Part shown: one piece after another, positions 1 through 5,496 of the stretch
Numbering within the stretch: the first letter of the stretch is position 1
Layout: the number at the start of each line of letters is the position of its first letter
Origin: Deltaproteobacteria bacterium
GTDB lineage: Bacteria > Desulfobacterota > Syntrophia > Syntrophales > Smithellaceae
Length of the DNA: 8,107 nucleotides
Assembly (NCBI GenBank): GCA_017860985.1
Contig: JAGFXG010000041.1
Span: 1 to 8,107, forward strand
Direction: 5' to 3'
Program-made: the position numbers and the translations under genes
The notes under the pieces: model-generated
What the model was told of the DNA's origin: nothing
The model's database searches: none
What the model saw: only the letters and a program-made list of their open reading frames with translations

Positions 1-481
1 GGGCAGTTTCAATTTTCTCAAAACCCTCAAACAGCTCTTCCTGGGTTTTTTCCGACAGCCGGTCATCGGCCATGGCAAAAAGAATGTTATTCTCTTTATC
101 AATGTGATCGGTAAGAAGCTCGATATAGTCCCTGGCGTTTTGTGCAATCGTTGAAGCTGAAGATGCATCTTTGAATTTATAACGCTCAAATGCGTCCGTC
201 ATCACACGGATATATTTTCGTCCCATTTCGTGTTCAAAAAGCATAACGGCAATCGGCCCGTCCTGGGGAATGCCGACATGCATCAGGGCCGGAAATAAAA
301 GTTCTTCCTCTTTTCCATGATGGCATTTATCAACAAAGATTTTGAGGAATTCAAGGATGCTTTCAAAATGTTCATCCTCTAAATGCCCTTCGGCTTGCAA
401 TTGCCGACTGACTTCACCCAAAATACGAAGCATCAACAGGACGCCTTCATGCTCGTCCTTCAACTGCCGGGTTGCTTTCAT
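1..481 (-). CDS. Hemerythrin-like HHE cation-binding protein (C-terminus cut by window edge)
   Basis: The visible 160 codons form a mostly helical protein with the spaced His/Glu pattern of hemerythrin HHE domains: H11 near the N-terminus, an HHGKEEELLFP stretch (H54/H55 with E58-E60), H84 in FEHE, and HIDKEN (H126, E130). These residues fit a non-haem di-iron site that binds O2, NO or similar ligands; that role is known for the family and is not proven here. It is probably cytoplasmic, since there is no signal peptide. The ATG at 479-481 is preceded by a near-perfect Shine-Dalgarno (TAGGAGG, about 5 nt away) that overlaps the stop codon of the gene upstream. The intergenic gap is only 9 nt, so it is the last visible gene of the mla-like operon. 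The frame is still open at position 2, so the true end lies outside the window. Confidence 0.88.
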   Translation of the reverse strand, partial: MKATRQLKDEHEGVLLMLRILGEVSRQLQAEGHLEDEHFESILEFLKIFVDKCHHGKEEELLFPALMHVGIPQDGPIAVMLFEHEMGRKYIRVMTDAFERYKFKDASSASTIAQNARDYIELLTDHIDKENNILFAMADDRLSEKTQEELFEGFEKIETA

Positions 482-490
482 GATGACCTC

Positions 491-901
491 CTATAAACTC
501 GCGTAGCTTGTCAGCTCCAGGTTGGTTTCCATTGTCCATACGGAAACCGTGCAGCCGGTTAAACGAAACACGATCAGCGCATCTTCACCCTGCTGACCCA
601 TCAACGGCTTTAACCAGGGCCTGGCTTCAAGGATTTCTTTTTTCAAACCTTCATCACTTAATACTTCAGCAACACCGGCAACCCTCACCTGTTTCTCCGG
701 ACTGTTGAAGCATACTTCAACATTTTTATTGTTTTGCAGCTGGGAATAAAGTGACTTGAAGGCACCGGTGTGAAAAACAACGCCTTTTTCATCGGCGCGG
801 TACATGAACATCCCGCGCACACGCGGCTGATCGCCTTCCACCGTAGCCAGATGGCAGCTTGGATTTGCGTTCAGGAATTCTAAAATTTCGTCTCGATTCA
901 T
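491..901 (-). CDS. Pyridoxamine 5'-phosphate oxidase-like FMN-binding split-barrel protein
   Basis: This 136-residue protein has the hallmarks of the small PNPOx-related split beta-barrel family. An N-terminal helix (about 1-13) leads into the strand region CHLATVEGDQPRVRGM (16-31), then a VVFHTG strand, K49 and S50 in a likely phosphate-binding turn, and a final strand ending VWTMETN. Family members bind FMN (some bind F420 or haem) and act as small redox or flavin-binding proteins; the substrate here cannot be told. The length is normal for the single-domain family. The start ATG overlaps the stop of the lipoprotein gene upstream (ATGA at 898-901), which implies translational coupling. The hemerythrin-like gene follows 9 nt downstream. 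This flavin/di-iron pair at the tail of a lipid-transport operon suggests a redox or oxygen/NO stress link, which is inference. Confidence 0.88.
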   Translation of the reverse strand: MNRDEILEFLNANPSCHLATVEGDQPRVRGMFMYRADEKGVVFHTGAFKSLYSQLQNNKNVEVCFNSPEKQVRVAGVAEVLSDEGLKKEILEARPWLKPLMGQQGEDALIVFRLTGCTVSVWTMETNLELTSYASL

Positions 902-1575
902 AGTTTATCCTTTTCCTTTTTCAAAAGTTCAATTCTGTTTTTGACGGCCTGTGCCTTGCTCTTATCCCCGACTTCAAGATAATAGGCATGCAGTTTTTCC
1001 ATATAGGCCCAGAGCGGCCTCCGCCAGCCGTTGGCGGAAGCCGTGTCAATGGCTGTCTGCAAAATTTTTTCATCATAAGGCATATGGTTTACCCAGACAC
1101 CTGTGGCTACCAGCCGGGACAACGGATCGCCGATAGCGGAAATTTCATGGGCGGCGAGCGCCGCATCCCTGCGCGCCGCGGCTTTCAGCAAACCGGCATA
1201 ACGAGCAGGCAGTAAGCTGGCATCCACGGCTGCAAAATTACCCTGTAAAAAACGGCAGTAGGCCATATCGGCAGCATCAGGTTCCAGCCGTTCTATTTTG
1301 AGAAACTCACTGTCGTCAAAACGCTCGAGCGAAGCAGCGTGCAGGGCATATTTCGTCAGGTAGGCAATGGCTAAAAGCCGCATATCGTTACCGGCAGCGA
1401 TTTCTCTTGTGGCTTTAGCAAAATGAGGCTCCGCGGAAAGTTCCCTGCCCGCCAGGAAACTGGTTTTATATTCCTCCAGATACCTGCCGGCCTTGTCCTT
1501 CCAGTCGGGTACCGGCATCAGCGAACCGCAAGCGCATATGAATAATACAACCATTACCGGCAGCATTTTCTTCAT
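898..1575 (-). CDS. Putative lipoprotein with TPR-like helical repeats, in mla-like operon
   Basis: The 225-residue product starts with a short positively charged N-terminus, a hydrophobic stretch (about 4-15) and a plausible lipobox ICAC with C16 as the lipidated residue, so it is probably a membrane-anchored lipoprotein. The rest is alpha-helical, rich in Ala and Leu, with helix-turn-helix pairs reminiscent of TPR or SEL1 solenoids (for example LLAIAYLTKYALHAASLERF and LWAYMEKLHAYYLEVGDKSK), and it ends in a Lys-rich helix. I do not recognise a named family. Its start overlaps the stop of the MCE gene (ATGA, 1572-1575) and its stop overlaps the start of the flavoprotein gene, so it is made in step with the transporter. 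By position it may be an accessory or outer-membrane partner, comparable in placement to the auxiliary lipoproteins of Pqi and Mla systems, but the sequence does not look like PqiC. Confidence 0.7.
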   Translation of the reverse strand: MKKMLPVMVVLFICACGSLMPVPDWKDKAGRYLEEYKTSFLAGRELSAEPHFAKATREIAAGNDMRLLAIAYLTKYALHAASLERFDDSEFLKIERLEPDAADMAYCRFLQGNFAAVDASLLPARYAGLLKAAARRDAALAAHEISAIGDPLSRLVATGVWVNHMPYDEKILQTAIDTASANGWRRPLWAYMEKLHAYYLEVGDKSKAQAVKNRIELLKKEKDKL

Positions 1576-2525
1576 GGAACTCTAAACTCCGGAGCTTTTT
1601 TCGATCCGATAATCGCGTCAAGTTTTTTTGCGACATCATCAATTGATTTCACCGCGTCATTAATATCGGAACGCAAAATGTGCATATCCTTCATCCCTTC
1701 CGACGCGTCCGTGCTGATGCTGTTAATATTATCAACTGTTTTATCAAGCTTTTTCAACTTGGTGACAATATCCTTGAGGATGATGTTGAGGTGCGGCAGG
1801 GCGCCGTTCTCTCCGTAGATTTCCCTGTCTGTTTTATCCGCCATCTTATCGACTTTAACAAGAACGCGATCGATATTGTAGGTAATATCTTTTAGTTTTT
1901 TCAGTGATTCATTGAGCGCCTTGACACTTTCCGGATCGGACACAGCCATTTCTACCAGAGATTTTTTGGATGCAAAATTGGTTGTTATTTTCTCGGCATT
2001 GCCCAGCACACGATGAAAATCTCCTTTGGGATCGGAAAGATTACGAGTAAGTACTTGAATATTTTCAGCTATTTCCGTTACTCTGTCCAGAACCGGTTCA
2101 ATTTTTGCAATAGCATCATTAATATCATTCACCGTGAGAACTTCCGGGATCTTGCGCGGGTCCAGCGGAGGGCTTTTCAGATTTTCCGTATTGACCATAA
2201 TTCTGGCTGACCCGATCAGGGGACGATACAGGATAAAAGAACTGTCAGATCGAATCCATTTGACATGACGGTCAGGGACCTTGATATATATCAAAACAAC
2301 TCCCTCTTTGTTGAGTTCCAGCGTATGCACGTTCCCGATATTAAATCCGGAAAAAACAACCGGCATGTTTTCAGTAAAACCTTCACCGGATCGGGATGAA
2401 AGGGTAAAGGTGTGTATTCTTTCAAAGGTCCCCTTGCTGATGGCAAGATAGAGCAGGGTTATCACAATAATGAATAATGTAACGCTAATAAAAAGACCGA
2501 CTTTATATTCGCGGCTCATGGTCAT
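1572..2525 (-). CDS. mlaD: MlaD-like MCE-domain substrate-binding protein
   Basis: This 317-residue inner-membrane-anchored protein has a single N-terminal transmembrane helix (about 9-28), then an MCE domain (about 37-113) with the typical GEGFTENMPVVFSGFNIGNV turn and a strand ending IGSARIMV, then a long helical tail (about 132-310) with repeated hydrophobic heptads that probably forms a coiled coil. MCE proteins form hexameric rings that pass phospholipids or other hydrophobic molecules across the periplasm, working with an MlaE permease and MlaF ATPase. The tail is longer than in E. coli MlaD (183 residues) and resembles the long-tailed MCE proteins of many diderms. The start (ATG AC) overlaps the stop of the ATPase-like gene (ATGA, 2522-2525). 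A second in-frame ATG two codons later is an alternative start. The substrate is unknown. Confidence 0.9.
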   Translation of the reverse strand: MTMSREYKVGLFISVTLFIIVITLLYLAISKGTFERIHTFTLSSRSGEGFTENMPVVFSGFNIGNVHTLELNKEGVVLIYIKVPDRHVKWIRSDSSFILYRPLIGSARIMVNTENLKSPPLDPRKIPEVLTVNDINDAIAKIEPVLDRVTEIAENIQVLTRNLSDPKGDFHRVLGNAEKITTNFASKKSLVEMAVSDPESVKALNESLKKLKDITYNIDRVLVKVDKMADKTDREIYGENGALPHLNIILKDIVTKLKKLDKTVDNINSISTDASEGMKDMHILRSDINDAVKSIDDVAKKLDAIIGSKKAPEFRVP

Positions 2526-2926
2526 AGTTCACCATACTTTTCCTGCATCCATTTATAATCATATATATGACAACTCACGTATAAGTCATCTATGGTTTCC
2601 AGCATGGATGTGATCATTTGAATATCCTGCAGATGGGGGATAAGCTCAAAGGGCTTGTGAATCAGAATCATGGCATCTTTTACCATGGCGGCCCGAAGGA
2701 GCATTACACCAAATCTCTCTTCGAACGTCAACGAGGGATTACGTTTGTAAGCAATATGTTCAAAACCTATTCTCCCGAGAGAATGCACAGCAAGCCGCTC
2801 GGCCTCTTGCCTGGGCATGTTCTCGTGATATTCTTTAATCATGGCTATGTTCATATACACATCCTGATTGGAAATTAACGGAACATCCACGGAAACCGGC
2901 GCGGCCTGCGGGGAAAATTCCCGCAT
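2522..2926 (-). CDS. Truncated, degenerate MlaF-like ABC ATPase without Walker A
   Basis: The 134-residue product aligns by eye with the second half of MlaF-type ATPases. LISNQDVYMNIAM (18-29) matches the segment after the Q-loop, LTFEERFGVMLLRAAM (66-81) sits where LSGGM-RR-ALARA belongs, MILIHKPF (86-93) sits where the Walker B strand plus DEPF belongs, and VSCHIYD (117-123) matches the H-loop with its His kept (H120). The roughly 90 residues with Walker A are absent and cannot be recovered upstream, because the intact permease gene ends only 47 nt before this start. The signature is LTFEE, and the Walker B Asp and catalytic Glu are His and Lys, so ATP hydrolysis by this chain is unlikely. 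The ATG at 2924-2926 was chosen because GGAGGGG lies 3-5 nt upstream; a TTG four codons earlier is less likely. The gene still has a good RBS and an ATGA overlap with the MCE gene. It could be a retained pseudo-ATPase or a decaying remnant. Confidence 0.72.
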   Translation of the reverse strand: MREFSPQAAPVSVDVPLISNQDVYMNIAMIKEYHENMPRQEAERLAVHSLGRIGFEHIAYKRNPSLTFEERFGVMLLRAAMVKDAMILIHKPFELIPHLQDIQMITSMLETIDDLYVSCHIYDYKWMQEKYGEL

Positions 2927-2929
2927 AAA

Positions 2930-2936
2930 CCCCTCC
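2930..2936 (-). promoter_or_regulatory. Ribosome binding site deciding the start of the ATPase-like gene
   Basis: The minus strand reads GGAGGGG just before TTT ATG. It places the start at 2926 rather than at the upstream TTG (2938), and it shows that the shortened gene has its own working initiation signal. Confidence 0.6.
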
Positions 2937-2973
2937 AAAGACTGATTGAGCGCATGGTCACTTTCAAATAAAT

Positions 2974-3759
2974 TTAATATAATTTTATTAATAATGACAG
3001 CACCTCGATAATCACAATGGCGGCAAAAACGTTTACCATACCTCTGGACACGGCAATGGGAATACTGGTCAGCTCATGCGATGCCCGCAGACCGAAACGG
3101 ATCGGTATCAAAGTGATAAAAAAACCGTAAATCGCGCACTTGAATAACATTAAAACTATATCAGAAAAATGGGTCGAATTTAACACTATATTTGTATAAA
3201 CAGTGATATTCATACCAAAAATCAACTTGGCAAATAGAATCCCGCTGATCAGCAGTACAATAGAGAAAAGGCTGCTCAATAGTACGATGGAGATGATCCC
3301 GTTGAGAACCCTGGGCGCCAGAAGATAATCGACAATGTCGATCCGGAATGTTTCCAGTGTTTTCAGTTCACGGTTCACTTTCATAACAGCCATTTCCGTA
3401 TTGATTGCAGAGGCCGATCGCAGTGTGATGAGAAGCACTGTTAAAAAGGGGGATAATTCCGTTACGATCAGGCCCATTAAAACATGGCCGATAAATTCAG
3501 TCAGACCCAGATCCCTGAGCATTGTAAAAACAATCCCGATTAGCAGGGAACCGAAAAAGACAGAAACAATGATAAAAACCGGCAGAATCTGTACCGAGGT
3601 AAAGTAGATCTGGTTCACCAAAACTTCTCGCATGGCGCTCGAATACGTTTTACGTTGAAAAATGCGCACAAAAACCCTGCCTGCAAATACAATCGTATCA
3701 GAAGAATCTTCTATAATCCGTATGGCGGCACGCCCCAGTTTTTCCCAAAAGGTTTTCAT
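2974..3759 (-). CDS. mlaE: MlaE-like ABC permease, divergent
   Basis: The 261-residue protein has the MlaE layout: an N-terminal amphipathic elbow helix (about 1-35), then about five hydrophobic segments (about 52-80, 88-112, 152-180, 198-220, 240-258). The family core is visible as LRSASAINTEMAVMKVNRELKTLETFRIDIVDYLLAPRVL (113-152 in outline). MlaE permeases form the inner-membrane dimer on which the MCE ring sits and which the MlaF ATPase drives. The well-conserved E-Q-(I/L)-D-A-L stretch is replaced by RELKTL (130-135), and the usual GVG-ATT-AVV motif near the C-terminus is replaced by RASHELTSIPIAVS, so this is a diverged member. The start ATG follows GGAG at about 8 nt. It is the first gene of the operon and is followed by the degenerate ATPase. 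The length is normal for the family. Confidence 0.88.
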   Translation of the reverse strand: MKTFWEKLGRAAIRIIEDSSDTIVFAGRVFVRIFQRKTYSSAMREVLVNQIYFTSVQILPVFIIVSVFFGSLLIGIVFTMLRDLGLTEFIGHVLMGLIVTELSPFLTVLLITLRSASAINTEMAVMKVNRELKTLETFRIDIVDYLLAPRVLNGIISIVLLSSLFSIVLLISGILFAKLIFGMNITVYTNIVLNSTHFSDIVLMLFKCAIYGFFITLIPIRFGLRASHELTSIPIAVSRGMVNVFAAIVIIEVLSLLIKLY

Positions 3760-3783
3760 CGATCGATCTCCGAACGGATATTT

Positions 3784-3798
3784 ATCCTAACACAGGAT
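3784..3798. repeat. Short inverted repeat over the -10 of the mla-like promoter
   Basis: ATCCT-AACAC-AGGAT is a perfect 5-bp inverted repeat with a 5-nt spacer. Its left arm coincides with the -10 hexamer of the predicted minus-strand promoter, so it could be a small operator. Arms this short can also arise by chance. Confidence 0.3.
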
Positions 3799-3812
3799 GG
3801 TGGAGACTTCAA
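3784..3812 (-). promoter_or_regulatory. Candidate sigma70-type promoter of the mla-like operon
   Basis: On the minus strand TTGAAG (3807-3812) and TAGGAT (3784-3789) are separated by 17 nt, upstream of the permease start at 3759. Each hexamer matches the consensus at 4 of 6 bases. This is a prediction by eye; a transcription start is not proven. Confidence 0.45.
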
Positions 3813-3837
3813 ACGGCCATTATTAAAACGTTTTTGA

Positions 3838-3865
3838 TTGACAAATATGATCCTATCATTATATT
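3838..3865 (+). promoter_or_regulatory. Sigma70-type promoter of the HtrA-like protease gene
   Basis: A perfect TTGACA (3838-3843) is followed after 16 nt by TATATT (3860-3865, 5 of 6 matches), in an AT-rich stretch. The implied start site near 3872 leaves a leader of about 64 nt before the protease ATG. No sigmaE-like motif is evident. Back-to-back with the minus-strand promoter, it makes this a divergent control region. Confidence 0.65.
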
Positions 3866-3924
3866 CTATAAAAATATAATATGTCATTGCCTGGAACAAA
3901 AAAGGGCTAAGCATATTTCTTTTT

Positions 3925-3930
3925 GGAGGA
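3925..3930 (+). promoter_or_regulatory. Ribosome binding site fixing the protease start
   Basis: GGAGGA lies 5 nt before the ATG at 3936. It rules out the in-frame TTG at 3834, which would add 34 residues upstream of the signal anchor and would lie upstream of the predicted transcription start. Confidence 0.8.
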
Positions 3931-3935
3931 TAAGT

Positions 3936-5429
3936 ATGAAAAATTCAAATCGAAAAACATTTTTCATGTTTTTAATGGCATTTCTTGTTGCTTTTTTTAT
4001 TGTATCCCTTGTGGGAGTTTTGCGATCATCATTTACCACTTCCGGAGCGCCGGAAATTCCGGTTGCTCAAGCTGTTCCCGCTATTCCGGATGCAGTCGTC
4101 AAAACACCTCTTTCTTTTTCCGAGCTGACTGAACGTGTTAAACCAGCAGTCGTCAATATCAGTACTTCCAAGACCTTGAAGGGCCGCAGCTTTGGCACTC
4201 CGTTCGGAAGATCGCCCTTCGGAGGATCACCTTTCGGGGGATCGCCTTTCGGAGATGATTTTTTCGATCGTTTTTTCGGAGACATGCCGCGTCGCGAATT
4301 TAAGCAGCGCAGCCTTGGATCCGGGTTCATCATTAGTAATGACGGATACATTTTTACCAACAATCATGTTGTGGAGCAGGCGGATAAAATTCTTGTAAAA
4401 ATATCTGACGGCAAGGAATATGAAGCCAAGGTGATCGGAACGGATGCCAACACGGACATCGCTCTGATAAAAATCAAACCGAGCAACAGCCTGCCTGTCG
4501 CGGAAATCGGAGATTCAGAAAAAGTAAAAGTCGGTGAGTGGGTGATTGCTATCGGCAACCCGTTCGGTTTGGATGCTACCGTGACTGCCGGCATCGTCAG
4601 TGCCAAGGGCCGTGTTATCGGAGCCGGACCGTACGACAATTTTATTCAAACCGATGCTTCCATTAATCCCGGAAACAGCGGAGGGCCCCTGTTTAACATG
4701 GAGGGAAAAGTCATTGGCATCAATACGGCTATTGTCGCGCAGGGTCAGGGCATCGGATTTGCCATACCCATCAACATGGCAAAAAGTATTTTAGCGGACT
4801 TGAAAACAAAGGGCAAAGTCACACGCGGCTGGCTGGGAATCTCCGTTCAGGATATTTCCGACGATATCGCTAAAAATCTGAATCATCAAAACAAGGGCGG
4901 GGCCCTGGTATCGGATGTATTCAAAGGAGATCCTGCGGATCAGGCCGGCATAAAAGTTGGTGATATTATCACAGAAATAAACGGAAAACCCATCAAAGAC
5001 ACTCATGAGTTATTGCTGACCATCGCAGCGCTGCAGGTTGGGCAGAAAATGAACATAAAAGCCATTCGCGACGGCAAAGAAATGACTTTCCGGGTAACCG
5101 TAGCGGAACGAAAAGACAATGTAGCGGTGGCAGCCGAAAAGTCAGAAAAAGGTCATTTTGGAATTTCAGTTCAGGAAATCACGCCGGAAATAGCCAGACA
5201 ATTAGGCATCCGGTCTGAAGGTGTCATCATTACAGACATACAGGAAGGAAGCGCGGCGGATGAAGTCGGCATGCAGCCGCAGGACATCATTGTTCAGGTT
5301 AACCGGGTGAAAATATCTTCGATGAATGATTATAACCGGGAGATCTCAAAAGCGGTTCAAAAGAAAAGCGTCACCCTGTTGGTCAAACGCGGCCGGGCGA
5401 GCTTCTTTGTAGCACTTCGGGCCCAATAA
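3936..5429 (+). CDS. degP: Periplasmic serine endoprotease, Do/HtrA family
   Basis: This 497-residue protein has an N-terminal hydrophobic segment (about 8-29; signal peptide or anchor), a trypsin-like protease domain (about 60-290) and two PDZ domains (about 297-390 and 405-495). The triad is complete: H144 in TNNHVV, D174 in NTDIAL and S248 in GNSGGPL. This is the DegP/DegQ layout, whose members degrade or refold damaged envelope proteins as cage-like oligomers; the PDZ domains bind exposed C-termini. The loop before the first catalytic strand (86-115) is a Gly-Ser-Pro-Phe repeat. The length is close to the usual 450-500. A strong promoter and RBS precede it and an intrinsic terminator follows 16 nt after the stop, so it is probably a single-gene unit. 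It is divergent from the mla-like operon; both act on the envelope. Whether it is DegP or DegQ in function cannot be decided. Confidence 0.96.
   Translation: MKNSNRKTFFMFLMAFLVAFFIVSLVGVLRSSFTTSGAPEIPVAQAVPAIPDAVVKTPLSFSELTERVKPAVVNISTSKTLKGRSFGTPFGRSPFGGSPFGGSPFGDDFFDRFFGDMPRREFKQRSLGSGFIISNDGYIFTNNHVVEQADKILVKISDGKEYEAKVIGTDANTDIALIKIKPSNSLPVAEIGDSEKVKVGEWVIAIGNPFGLDATVTAGIVSAKGRVIGAGPYDNFIQTDASINPGNSGGPLFNMEGKVIGINTAIVAQGQGIGFAIPINMAKSILADLKTKGKVTRGWLGISVQDISDDIAKNLNHQNKGGALVSDVFKGDPADQAGIKVGDIITEINGKPIKDTHELLLTIAALQVGQKMNIKAIRDGKEMTFRVTVAERKDNVAVAAEKSEKGHFGISVQEITPEIARQLGIRSEGVIITDIQEGSAADEVGMQPQDIIVQVNRVKISSMNDYNREISKAVQKKSVTLLVKRGRASFFVALRAQ
4206..4250 (+). repeat. Three 15-bp in-frame tandem repeats in the protease gene
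   Basis: Three consecutive 15-bp units encode GRSPF, GGSPF and GGSPF, preceded by a related GTPF stretch. The copies differ only at a few positions. They lie in the flexible LA-loop region of the protease and can expand or contract without breaking the frame. Confidence 0.85.
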
Positions 5430-5445
5430 TTTAGATCAACTTAAT

Positions 5446-5487
5446 CCATAAAAAAGGGCAGGCCAGACGGTTTGCCCTTTTTTATGG
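5446..5487. terminator. Strong intrinsic terminator after the protease gene, likely bidirectional
   Basis: The arms at 5446-5460 and 5473-5487 are perfect 15-bp inverted repeats around a 12-nt loop. The core is GGGCA/TGCCC, preceded by six A and followed by six T, as in a rho-independent terminator working in either direction. It begins 16 nt after the protease stop and ends 9 nt before the PHP gene start. Confidence 0.9.
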
Positions 5488-5496
5488 ACAAAACGG

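Noticed and set aside
2927..2973. Possible missing N-terminal half of the ATPase, lost by frameshift or sequencing error
   Set aside because: Only 47 nt separate the permease stop from the ATPase start, far too little for the Walker A half, and the upstream DNA is an intact permease gene.
3758..3767. ATCGATCGAT palindrome at the permease start codon
   Set aside because: It is a simple ATCG tandem repeat of 10 bp and probably chance; no promoter or operator logic places it.
3834..3935. In-frame TTG start that would extend the protease by 34 residues
   Set aside because: It lies upstream of the predicted transcription start, has no RBS and would put a non-signal segment before the membrane anchor. 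The ATG at 3936 has GGAGGA at 5 nt.
4067..4363. Minus-strand ORF opposite the protease gene
   Set aside because: A shadow of the protease reading frame: Pro/Lys-Gly repeats mirror the tandem repeat, with no RBS and no domain.
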